DNA of 7,033 bases from Desulfurococcaceae archaeon (GTDB taxonomy: Archaea > Thermoproteota > Thermoprotei_A > Sulfolobales > Desulfurococcaceae). Under the pieces are notes generated by a model that worked only from the letters and a program-made list of their open reading frames with translations, was not told the origin of the DNA and made no database searches. Each line of letters begins with the position of its first letter. Positions within the stretch are counted from its first letter, which is position 1. The stretch is taken from positions 1-7,033 of the forward strand of contig JAJHQY010000028.1 of assembly GCA_020833085.1 (NCBI GenBank), in the 5' to 3' direction. Position numbers and translations under genes: made by a program. Of the stretch, positions 1 to 6,092 are shown one piece after another.

Positions 1-1613
1 TCCTCAATGTTGCCTTTAATGGCCTGTTCAACTCGGCTAATTCCCGGCACTACAAACACTACGGGGAAGCCGCTCTCAACGAGGGCTATTGGTCCGTGTT
101 TAGACTCGCCGGCCGGGTAGGCCTCGGCGTGGATGTACGCGACTTCTTTTATTTTCAGCGCGCCCTCTTTAGCGATCGGCACGCCAACGTGTCTACTCAA
201 GTAGTACGCACTAGTCTTACTAGCAAGCGCAGCCGAGAGGTTGTATACTATTTTCTCACTCCTCTCCACGCTGACCTCTACTACTCTAGGGGACTCCTCC
301 AGGGTCCTTGCGATCTCGGATTTCTCGCTCGCGGAGAGAGCGCCTGTGTACTCAGCTACTTCTACTAGTAGCCACGCTAAGAGGAGTGTCTGTGTCAGAA
401 AAGTCTTAGTAGCCGCTACGCCTATTTCAGGGCCTGCTCTAGTGTAGAGTGCTATGTGGCTCTCTCTCGGAATAGCCGAGTCGACTACGTTTGAAACAGC
501 TATAACTCGCGCCCCCGCACTCTTGAACCTCCTCACAGCTTTCAGTACATCCATTGTCTCGCCACTCTGACTAATTGCTAGTAAGACGTCTCCCTCGCTA
601 GCGACGTTACTGTAAGACTCGTACTCACTAGCTATAAATGGCACGGTGAGCAGCTTGGTTTGCGTATTAGAGGCGAGCGCGTAGAACTCGGCGGCGTGGT
701 AGCTAGTCCCCGCGCCAGTTACAAATACGCGCTCAGCCTCAGCAATGGCTTTAACGGCTAGCGGGAGCTCCCGCGCGCTCTTTAAACCCGCGAGAGTATT
801 TCTCAGCGCTTGCGGCTGCTCGCGGATCTCTTTGAGCATGTAGTGCGGATACCCGCCTTTCGAGGCCTCTTCAATACTCCACTCAACGAGCCTTACGTAC
901 TTCACGTAGTCTACCCTCTCGCCTGTTAAGAGGTCTTCCACTACAATAGTAGTGGGGGTTACGTAGCCAACCCAGTAGTCCCTGAGTACTACGACTTGGC
1001 GGGTGTGATCTAGTACTGCTGGTATGTCGCTTGCTAGTACATTGTAGCCGCTTCCCAGGCCCACGACTAGCGGGCTGTCTTTCTTGGCGAAGAATATCTT
1101 GTTCTCTTCGAGAGGAGTGATCATTAGTATTGCGTAAGCGCCTCTCAGCTCCCTCACGGCTCTCTTAAAGGCCTCGTAGACGTCTCTAAACTCCTCGTAG
1201 TACTCCTCAACCAGGTGAGGTACGACTTCAGTGTCAGTATCGCTTTTAAAGACGTGTCCTCTACTAGTAAGCCTCCTCCTGAGCTCGTCGTAGTTTTCTA
1301 TAATTCCATTGTGAACAACTGCAAAGAGCCCTTTACAGTCCACGTGGGGGTGGGCATTGATATCGGATGGCGGCCCGTGCGTAGCCCACCTCGTGTGCCC
1401 TATGCCAGTAGTACCAGTGTACTTCGTGAACTGCAGCTTCTCCTCGAGATCTCTCAGCATCCCCTTACCCTTAGCGAGTAAGAGGCGCCCACTACTAATT
1501 ACAGCTATGCCGGCTGAGTCGTAGCCCCTGTACTCGAGTCTCTGTAGACCAGTGTATATGAGCTTACCTAGTTCTCGCGTAGTGTTAAAACAGAGGCCGA
1601 TTATTCCACACAC
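1..1613 (-). CDS. glmS: Glutamine--fructose-6-phosphate aminotransferase (isomerizing), 3' end beyond window
   Basis: GlmS makes glucosamine-6-phosphate from fructose-6-phosphate and glutamine in the cytoplasm, the first committed step to UDP-GlcNAc and archaeal glycans. I translated the minus strand: 537 codons are visible, against about 600 in the family, so the last 60 or so residues lie off the left edge. The N-terminal amidotransferase domain starts MCGIIG, with nucleophile Cys2 exposed after Met removal; it also has YRGYDSAG (28-35), TRWATHG (74-80) and HNGIIENY (101-108). Two sugar-isomerase (SIS) domains follow. The first has GAGTSYHAA, with Ala where many homologues have Cys, and SQSGET (348-353). 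The second has GESKHGP with His506. The start is GTG at 1613 because Cys2 must follow the initiator; GGTG lies 9 bases upstream. The gene diverges from pyrH, and its leader may fold over the ribosome-binding site. Identity is secure. Confidence 0.96.
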   Translation of the reverse strand, partial: MCGIIGLCFNTTRELGKLIYTGLQRLEYRGYDSAGIAVISSGRLLLAKGKGMLRDLEEKLQFTKYTGTTGIGHTRWATHGPPSDINAHPHVDCKGLFAVVHNGIIENYDELRRRLTSRGHVFKSDTDTEVVPHLVEEYYEEFRDVYEAFKRAVRELRGAYAILMITPLEENKIFFAKKDSPLVVGLGSGYNVLASDIPAVLDHTRQVVVLRDYWVGYVTPTTIVVEDLLTGERVDYVKYVRLVEWSIEEASKGGYPHYMLKEIREQPQALRNTLAGLKSARELPLAVKAIAEAERVFVTGAGTSYHAAEFYALASNTQTKLLTVPFIASEYESYSNVASEGDVLLAISQSGETMDVLKAVRRFKSAGARVIAVSNVVDSAIPRESHIALYTRAGPEIGVAATKTFLTQTLLLAWLLVEVAEYTGALSASEKSEIARTLEESPRVVEVSVERSEKIVYNLSAALASKTSAYYLSRHVGVPIAKEGALKIKEVAYIHAEAYPAGESKHGPIALVESGFPVVFVVPGISRVEQAIKGNIE

Positions 1614-1621
1614 GCGCTGAG

Positions 1622-1657
1622 ACACCACGAAACTGTACTCGGCCTACTACGTGGTGT
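1622..1657 (-). promoter_or_regulatory. Possible glmS leader hairpin masking the ribosome-binding site
   Basis: On the minus strand ACACCACG (1657-1650) is an exact 8-base complement of CGTGGTGT (1629-1622), separated by a 20-base loop. The 3' arm contains the GGTG that serves as the glmS ribosome-binding site, 9 bases before the GTG start. The 5' arm resembles the CACC of the 16S rRNA 3' end and could compete for it. The hairpin forms only if transcription starts upstream of 1657, which fits the TATA-like box at 1691-1700 but not one nearer the gene. A chance inverted repeat is possible; no ligand or ribozyme core is recognisable. Confidence 0.3.
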
Positions 1658-1688
1658 AGCTCTTTGAGAGTAATAAGTGTGCTGAGAG

Positions 1689-1701
1689 CTTAATTTTAAT
1701 C
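1689..1701. promoter_or_regulatory. TATA-like box in the glmS/pyrH divergent spacer, possibly used both ways
   Basis: TAATTTTAAT (1691-1700) is the most AT-rich run in the 124-base spacer and is nearly palindromic, so it reads TATA-like on both strands. For pyrH it would place transcription start about 25 bases on, near 1720, leaving a leader of under 20 bases that contains the GGGTG ribosome-binding site (1725-1729). For glmS it would place the start near 1668, giving a leader of about 55 bases. A weaker alternative for glmS is the AT-rich stretch around 1669-1677. Called from sequence alone. Confidence 0.4.
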
Positions 1702-1737
1702 TTCGAGTCCAGCTAAGTAACTCTGGGTGTTTAGGAC

Positions 1738-2409
1738 TTGGAGTTCACTGTTCTCAAAATAACGGGCAAGGCGTTTACTAGTAGTGAAGTCTTGTCTAAG
1801 TATGTGAACGTTATTAGAGAGCTCTCTAAGACTCGTAGAGTTGTTGTAGTTACAGGTGGTGGCGAGGTGGCTAGGAAGTACATTGAACTAGCGAGGAGTC
1901 TCGGAGTCGATTCAAACTACTGGCTCGACGAGATCGGGATATGGGTGTCGAGGCTTAACGCGCTGGTCTTAATAGGGGCTCTAAGCCCCCTTTCAGCCCC
2001 AGCGCCCCCGCAAACACTCGAAGAGATCGTCAAGTCGGCTTTACTATACCCAGTCACAGTGACCGGTGGCCTCGTGCCGGGGCAGTCTACGGCGTCAGTA
2101 CTACTCCAGGCGGCCGAAGCACTTGGAGTTAAGAAAGCGTACTACTTCTCAGCTATTGGCAAAGTGTACACTAAAGACCCCACGAAGCACCCGGACGCTA
2201 AGCCGCTCAGCGAAGTAACGGCTACTGAGTTGAAGAAGCTAGTGGAGCAGAAGACTCTTCCAGGAGACTACGCTCTCATAGATGCTCAGGCACTGGAGCT
2301 GGCAATTAGGAGTAGTGTGGAGATACAAGTTCTCGACTACAGAAACCCGGAGTCCATATTCGAGGCGCTAAAGGGGAAGAACCCCGGTACTAGAATTATC
2401 CCTAAGTAG
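1738..2409 (+). CDS. pyrH: UMP kinase, archaeal PyrH type (amino acid kinase fold)
   Basis: PyrH phosphorylates UMP to UDP with ATP, in cytoplasmic pyrimidine nucleotide synthesis. The 223-residue protein has the usual archaeal length and motif order. These are LKITGK with Lys7 (phosphate binding), VTGGG (38-42), IGIWVSRLNA (66-75), TGGLVPGQST (109-118, the family's UMP-site loop), VYTKDP (143-148) and GDYALIDAQAL (176-186). Family members normally read (T)NVDGVY just before KDP; here residues 138-144 read SAIGKVY, so the conserved Asn and Asp are replaced. The reading frame is intact, so this is divergence rather than decay. The start is TTG at 1738: an in-frame TAG at 1732 excludes anything longer, and GGGTG ends 8 bases upstream. 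It leads a two-gene unit with the ASCH gene 15 bases downstream. Activity is likely but the altered motif leaves some doubt. Confidence 0.9.
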   Translation: MEFTVLKITGKAFTSSEVLSKYVNVIRELSKTRRVVVVTGGGEVARKYIELARSLGVDSNYWLDEIGIWVSRLNALVLIGALSPLSAPAPPQTLEEIVKSALLYPVTVTGGLVPGQSTASVLLQAAEALGVKKAYYFSAIGKVYTKDPTKHPDAKPLSEVTATELKKLVEQKTLPGDYALIDAQALELAIRSSVEIQVLDYRNPESIFEALKGKNPGTRIIPK

Positions 2410-2424
2410 CGGTGTACTCGCAAC

Positions 2425-2868
2425 TTGACTCTCACAATTCTACTCTCAATTAAACCCAAGTACGCTGAGGATATACTCAGTGGCTTAAAAGAGTACGAGT
2501 TGAGAAAAGGAGTTTTATTCAAAACGGGAGCTCGAGTAGTGCTATACGCGTCTAGACCCATTAAGGCTATTATCGGCGAGTTTACAGCGGGCAGGATCTA
2601 CACGGGGAGGGCAGAGGAAGTAGTGGAGTTCGTGAGGACTACAAGGCCTCGGGGAGTTACAGAGGAAGATATACTGTACATAGTCGGCAGGAAGTGCAGA
2701 GTCTCAGCTGTGGAAGTCACTAATCCCTTGAGGTACAGGCGCGTAATACCCCTAAGTGAGCTCAGAAAAGCAGGTCTGCGCAACCCGCCGAGGTCGTATA
2801 TTGTTCTAAGACCTGAGAACCCCGTTCACGCTGAGATACTAAGACTCGTTAACGCGGCAAGACTCTAG
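2425..2868 (+). CDS. ASCH-domain (PUA-like fold) protein
   Basis: This 147-residue protein carries the signature of the ASCH superfamily. SIKPKYAEDIL (8-18) and GLKEYELRK (20-28) form the first strand-helix and the K-x-Y-E-L-R motif. A beta-rich stretch with VVLYASRPIKAIIGEF (38-53) follows, and PLSEL (109-113) comes near the C-terminus. ASCH domains share the PUA-like fold and are thought to bind RNA or nucleotides; the bacterial member YqfB hydrolyses N4-acetylcytidine. Lys22 falls where YqfB has a catalytic lysine, but the YqfB threonine is Glu25 here, so the same activity cannot be assumed. There is no signal peptide or membrane segment. TTG at 2425 is chosen because GGTG (2411-2414) lies 10 bases upstream in the short gap after pyrH. 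Cotranscription with pyrH is likely. The last 30 bases overlap the convergent methyltransferase gene. Fold confident, function unknown. Confidence 0.83.
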   Translation: MTLTILLSIKPKYAEDILSGLKEYELRKGVLFKTGARVVLYASRPIKAIIGEFTAGRIYTGRAEEVVEFVRTTRPRGVTEEDILYIVGRKCRVSAVEVTNPLRYRRVIPLSELRKAGLRNPPRSYIVLRPENPVHAEILRLVNAARL

Positions 2869-3555
2869 TCGCCTAGCGACGCGTCTAGCCCAGTAGAGGA
2901 GTACTTTTGCCTCGTACTGTGACGGGAGAGACCTCGTTACAAGTCTCTTTAAGGCGAGATTACACCTCCTCCTCTTATCGTCAGTACTAATAGCTAGACT
3001 AGTGACCTTCTCGAGAGCCTTAATTAAGTTGACCATGTCCTCTCTAGTAGCCCTGGGGGGAACGTTCGTGGCGGGTCTCTTCTCCCTCTTCCAGAGCTCC
3101 CAGAGGAATATTGCTACTGCTTGTGAAATATTCAGTACGGGGTAGCTGGGGCTCGCCGGTATTGTAACTAGGAAATCGGCTTTTAGTATCTCCTCGCGCG
3201 TTAGCCCAGTGCTCTCTCTTCCAAATATCAGCGCAACCTTCTCGGCCCCGGGGTATATCTTCTCGGCGAACTCCTCGATGGTCACCGCCTGCCTCAGCAC
3301 GTCCCCCTCACTGTACCCAATAGCGCTCGTAGCGGCTGATACGTGTACACCTGCTAGAGCCTCGTCTAGACTACTAGTCACTACGCTTCCGAGTAGTAGC
3401 TCTCTGCCCCCCGCAGCGTATTTTAAAGCCTCCTCTACACTCGCAACGGGGTTTACTAAGTAGAGCTCTTTCACCTCGAAATTCGCGCAAGTCCTCGCTA
3501 TCACTCCCAAGTTAACAGCGCCTTCAATTCCGACTAGTACAACTCTGACTTTCAC
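2839..3555 (-). CDS. TrmJ-like RNA 2'-O-ribose methyltransferase (SpoU/SPOUT family)
   Basis: SPOUT methyltransferases use a C-terminal trefoil knot to bind S-adenosylmethionine. With the longer start as residue 1, motif 1 is AVNLGVIARTCANF (17-30), motif 2 is LIFGRESTGLT (113-123), and motif 3 is IPASPSYPVLNISQAVAI (136-153), with the catalytic-type Arg25 and Asn146. About 90 residues of mostly helical, basic sequence follow. This matches the TrmJ/COG0565 branch, whose archaeal member in Sulfolobus methylates tRNA position 32; the target here is inferred. Two GTG starts exist. The one at 3567 has its purines directly against it. The one at 3555 has GGTG 9 bases upstream, the spacing seen for neighbours, so I chose 3555 (238 residues). 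It overlaps the HemK-type gene by 32 bases and is last in the minus-strand cluster. Confidence 0.9.
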   Translation of the reverse strand: MKVRVVLVGIEGAVNLGVIARTCANFEVKELYLVNPVASVEEALKYAAGGRELLLGSVVTSSLDEALAGVHVSAATSAIGYSEGDVLRQAVTIEEFAEKIYPGAEKVALIFGRESTGLTREEILKADFLVTIPASPSYPVLNISQAVAIFLWELWKREKRPATNVPPRATREDMVNLIKALEKVTSLAISTDDKRRRCNLALKRLVTRSLPSQYEAKVLLYWARRVARRLESCRVNES

Positions 3556-4150
3556 GTGTGAAGACACCCTCTAGAGCTGTAAGAGTCTCGAAGAAGAAAT
3601 TCCTAGTCCTCTCCAGGGTTACAGCGTATCCAAGGCGCTCTAGCTGCGAGCGTATAATACTGGGCTTGGAGAGCGAGGAGTAGACGAGGTATAATCGACC
3701 ACACTGCCTCAGAATACTAGTAGAGGCCCTGATAAAGCACAGCGCCTTCTCATACCCCTCAACACCCCCATTAACAGCCTCGTCTCTAGCAACGTGGTCT
3801 TCTGCTGGGAGGTAAGGGGGGTTTGCGAGAACTAGGTCTACGGAGCTGGACCTAATGGGGAGAGGGTCGCACGCGTCGCTCTGAATTATAACTGAGAAGG
3901 TGGCGACGCCATTTAAAGCCACGTTGACACTAGTTGTCTTGACGGCGTCATCCTGCACGTCAATGAAGGCTACGCGCTTGCACCTACTATTCAATAGTGC
4001 GTAGATACCTAAGACACCACTACCACACCCAAGGTCCACGCAGGTGTCTCCGTGAGCACTACTGCTCTCAAGTACTTCTAGCAGGAGCCAGGTGTCGTCG
4101 CTGGGCTTGTAGACGTCGCCGAGGTACTCTAGTCTGGGCTCTGCTTGCAC
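3524..4150 (-). CDS. HemK/PrmC-type protein-glutamine N5-methyltransferase (Mtq2-like)
   Basis: This 208-residue class I methyltransferase most likely methylates the glutamine of the GGQ motif in archaeal release factor aRF1. In related systems the enzyme acts with a Trm112 partner, which is not in this window. Seen motifs: YKPSDDTWLL (14-23), typical of archaeal and eukaryotic Mtq2-type proteins; the S-adenosylmethionine loop DLGCGSGVLG (39-48); acidic Asp64 at the end of the next strand; and NPPYLP (110-115), the amide-substrate signature. It lacks the long N-terminal helical domain of bacterial PrmC, as expected for archaea. The GTG start at 4150 has GGGTG 7 bases upstream and overlaps the end of ksgA by 22 bases, suggesting translational coupling. 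The last residues run into the TrmJ-like gene. Family is sure; the exact substrate is inferred. Confidence 0.92.
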   Translation of the reverse strand: MQAEPRLEYLGDVYKPSDDTWLLLEVLESSSAHGDTCVDLGCGSGVLGIYALLNSRCKRVAFIDVQDDAVKTTSVNVALNGVATFSVIIQSDACDPLPIRSSSVDLVLANPPYLPAEDHVARDEAVNGGVEGYEKALCFIRASTSILRQCGRLYLVYSSLSKPSIIRSQLERLGYAVTLERTRNFFFETLTALEGVFTRESQSCTSRN

Positions 4151-4980
4151 GCAATAACACCCATTTCACGCAGGGTTTTTGCGAGTTCTAGTAAAACTTC
4201 ACTACTAAGCATAAACACCCTCTTACCAGCAATAACCCTCCCGAGGGAGCCTAGATTTTCAACTCTCACGCCAAGTCTCCTAGCGAGGACCTTCTCAACT
4301 AGTTTTCGCCTCTCTCTGAAAAGAGATCTCGTTAGCTCTTCCAGAGCGCACACCTCCTCGTCGTACTCTCTTTTACGCTCGAGTATCACTACTCCGTGGA
4401 ACACCTCTGGCTCGGGGTAGAAACTCGCAGGTGTGTAGACGCCTCCCTGAGTTACTCTGAAGAGAGTGTTCACGAGAATGGTCAATTTGCCGTAAGTCCT
4501 AGAGCCCGGCTTAGCTGTTAAGCGCTCAGCGACTTCTCTCTGTAGCGTGAGAACAGCTCTTTTAACTCTATTGGCTCGCGCGACTTTTACCAGCAGATCT
4601 GACGTCACGTGGTAGGGAATATTAGAGACTACTTGCTCCGCGCCTGGAATGTACTTGTCGGCGTCCGCGTTAACAACTGTAAAGCGAGGGCTCTTTACGA
4701 CGTCAACAGCGACTTCACAGAGCCTCCTGTCTATTTCAATACAGAGAAGCCTGGGGACTCTAGTTAGAAGAGCTAGTGAGAGAGTTCCAATACCGCAGCC
4801 AATTTCAATAGTGTCCACTGGGGCGATGTTCTCGAGGATTTCGCCTATAAGGCGGGGCTCTACTACGAAGTTCTGGCTTAGTTTTTTACGAGGCCTCACT
4901 CCATAAGTGTTGAGAACGCGGAGAGTCCACTCAAAGAGCTCTCGGCGGCTCACTGTAGCGGGGTTAAATAAGCTCTCCAT
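4129..4980 (-). CDS. ksgA: 16S rRNA (adenine-N6,N6)-dimethyltransferase KsgA/RsmA (Dim1)
   Basis: KsgA dimethylates two adjacent adenosines in the 3'-terminal helix 45 loop of 16S rRNA, late in small-subunit assembly. The 283-residue length is normal. Motifs are KKLSQNFVVEP (32-42), EIGCGIGTL (59-67) for S-adenosylmethionine, EID (82-84), NADA (104-107, in place of the common GDAL) and the catalytic NIPY (120-123). TLQREVAERL lies just before the usual Arg/Tyr-Gly segment, and SFYPEPEV before the C-terminal helical domain. The ATG start at 4980 has GGAG 7 bases upstream, inside the DUF655 gene, which it overlaps by 17 bases. The DUF655-ksgA-hemK order is common in archaea and supports the call. 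Confidence 0.97.
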   Translation of the reverse strand: MESLFNPATVSRRELFEWTLRVLNTYGVRPRKKLSQNFVVEPRLIGEILENIAPVDTIEIGCGIGTLSLALLTRVPRLLCIEIDRRLCEVAVDVVKSPRFTVVNADADKYIPGAEQVVSNIPYHVTSDLLVKVARANRVKRAVLTLQREVAERLTAKPGSRTYGKLTILVNTLFRVTQGGVYTPASFYPEPEVFHGVVILERKREYDEEVCALEELTRSLFRERRKLVEKVLARRLGVRVENLGSLGRVIAGKRVFMLSSEVLLELAKTLREMGVIACKQSPD

Positions 4981-5602
4981 ACAGTTTCTCCAAGTAGCCT
5001 AGATAAATCCCGGTTTTCTCGCGTGGGCGAATAAACAGGTAGTACTTCTCACCCCCCACGAGCTCGGTTATAATGCGGTTAACGAGTACTTTAACGGGGT
5101 CTATTTTAGTCCTCTCCTTTATGTCGCTAAAACTCGTGAACTTAGCTTTTCTCCTCTCCTCCAGTATAGTCTCGAGGGCTTTACTACCAACTTCTGGTAG
5201 TAGTCTTAGCGAGTGTAGCCTTATGTTAATCGGCTCAGCAATATTGAAGAACTCGACGAAGATCTGCTCTTTTTCCTGGAGTATTCTCTTAATTGCCTCT
5301 GATAAATTAGACCTGGCCACGGCTGTGAGCTCGTTGTACGTTACTGGTATTATATCCCTTAAGGGGCTGTACTCGCCGAGCTCCACTCTGCTCAGTATAT
5401 CTATTCTCACAGCTGGTAGCGGCGTCGCTTCTAGGAGTGTGAAGTACCTAGTCCCTATACCCTGAATAAACGGGTTATTCCTGTGCCTGGGGTGTATGTC
5501 GTGTGGATTACCAATCTCCAAGTAGTCGAGCACGTAGAGAGCGTCCTCGTAGTGCCTTCCTCCGCGCGCTCTCTCCACACGCCTAAAAGGAGGTCTCGAC
5601 AC
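4964..5602 (-). CDS. DUF655 protein, predicted nucleic-acid binding with helix-hairpin-helix
   Basis: This 212-residue protein belongs to the archaeal DUF655 family, whose function is not established. It begins with a basic, Arg-rich stretch (2-17), followed by HYEDALYVLDYL (18-29) and GIGTRYFTLLEA (48-59), a beta-rich part. A C-terminal region (about 131-182) has the LPEVGSKALETILEERR pattern of helix-hairpin-helix motifs, which contact DNA or RNA backbone. There is no membrane segment or recognisable catalytic site. Its fixed place between rpoF and ksgA points to a role in rRNA maturation or translation, by inference only. The GTG start at 5602 is the earliest possible, as an in-frame TGA lies a few codons upstream; GAGGG sits 9 bases before it. 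The 83-base gap after rpoF has TATA-like runs, so this gene may have its own promoter. Confidence 0.9.
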   Translation of the reverse strand: MSRPPFRRVERARGGRHYEDALYVLDYLEIGNPHDIHPRHRNNPFIQGIGTRYFTLLEATPLPAVRIDILSRVELGEYSPLRDIIPVTYNELTAVARSNLSEAIKRILQEKEQIFVEFFNIAEPINIRLHSLRLLPEVGSKALETILEERRKAKFTSFSDIKERTKIDPVKVLVNRIITELVGGEKYYLFIRPREKTGIYLGYLEKLYGELI

Positions 5603-5627
5603 GCAAGAGAGCCCTCAGCGAGTATTT

Positions 5628-5640
5628 GTGTCTTGGACAC
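5628..5640 (-). repeat. Short hairpin in the DUF655 leader
   Basis: GTGTC (5628-5632) and GACAC (5636-5640) are perfect complements around a 3-base loop, 26 bases before the DUF655 start. It lies downstream of the TATA-like runs at 5656-5686 and would be part of the leader RNA. A stem this short may be chance; it leaves the GAGGG ribosome-binding site free. Confidence 0.2.
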
Positions 5641-5655
5641 TCGGTTTTTCGAGAC

Positions 5656-5686
5656 AAGTATATTGTGAGAGGAGAGTGATATACTT
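5656..5686 (-). repeat. 8-bp inverted repeat just after rpoF (terminator, processing site or paired TATA elements)
   Basis: AAGTATAT (5656-5663) and ATATACTT (5679-5686) are exact reverse complements separated by 15 bases; the second arm touches the rpoF TAA stop. In RNA this would be a weak AU-rich stem directly behind the stop codon, followed on the minus strand by an A-run (T-run on plus), so it is not a classic T-rich archaeal terminator. Each arm also reads as a TATA-like box about 60-80 bases ahead of the DUF655 start, so it may instead be promoter sequence for the DUF655-ksgA-hemK-trmJ part. Confidence 0.3.
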
Positions 5687-6051
5687 TACTGCTTAGTACA
5701 GTACTCTTTAATAGTCTTTATAATGTTCTCTAGGAAGCCCTCTTCAAAAGCCCTCTCTTCAACTTGCAGTATGGCTATCAACTCGTCTATACTGCTCGGG
5801 CAGATATTCATGATCATAATTATGCTCTCCTCTTTCAGCCCCAGCTCCTCTAGCTTTCTACGTAGTTCACCTGCTTTTTCAACGGGTACTTTGGAGAACT
5901 TGTGGAGATACTCTAGTACTCTCAGGGCGAGAGTAGGACTTGTAGTCGTCTCACTCTTTAACTCCTCCACGTACTTCTCAATGTACTCTAGTGCTTCGGG
6001 GTTTGAGAGAAGCTTGACTTTTACGGCTTTAACTTTACTTGAAACACTCAT
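5686..6051 (-). CDS. rpoF: DNA-directed RNA polymerase subunit Rpo4 (RpoF, Rpb4 homologue)
   Basis: Rpo4 pairs with Rpo7 to form the stalk of archaeal RNA polymerase, which binds emerging RNA and aids initiation and processivity. The 121-residue protein has the family's length. An N-terminal beta-rich part, VKAVKVKLLSNPEALEYIEKY, is followed by helical repeats, and a C-terminal HRDC-like part contains AGELRRKLEELGLKEESIIMIMNICPSSIDELIAIL (about 60-95), whose NICP-S-DEL core is characteristic. The ATG at 6051 has GGTG 8 bases upstream. It lies 41 bases after rpl21e, in the common archaeal order eL21-rpoF-DUF655. Rpo7 is not in this window. Confidence 0.95.
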   Translation of the reverse strand: MSVSSKVKAVKVKLLSNPEALEYIEKYVEELKSETTTSPTLALRVLEYLHKFSKVPVEKAGELRRKLEELGLKEESIIMIMNICPSSIDELIAILQVEERAFEEGFLENIIKTIKEYCTKQ

Positions 6052-6092
6052 AGAGGAAACACCACTAAGAGCACAACAAGCTATTTGTCGAG

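Noticed and set aside
96..1481. Plus-strand open frames at 96-368, 241-447 and 1215-1481
   Set aside because: They lie antisense to glmS, whose minus-strand frame shows unbroken family motifs; the products have low-complexity Ser/Thr/Leu composition and no recognisable family.
1814..1829. Perfect 16-base palindrome (TTAGAGAG/CTCTCTAA) inside pyrH
   Set aside because: It encodes a Glu-Leu-Ser-Lys stretch with favoured codons; a very similar palindrome (6918-6934) arises in pus10 from the same residues, so codon choice explains it better than an operator.
3565..3567. GTG at 3567 as the TrmJ-like start
   Set aside because: Purines lie directly against this codon with no spacing, while the GTG at 3555 has GGTG at the usual 9 bases; the four extra residues have no family support. 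It remains possible.
5182..5202. Perfect 8-bp hairpin with a 5-base loop inside DUF655
   Set aside because: It falls in the codons of the Leu-Pro-Glu-Val-Gly-Ser helix-hairpin-helix motif. About one such tight hairpin is expected by chance in a window of this size.
5455..5640. 61-residue minus-strand frame overlapping the DUF655 start
   Set aside because: It is out of frame with the recognisable DUF655 sequence and carries no family features; the apparent frame is a shadow.
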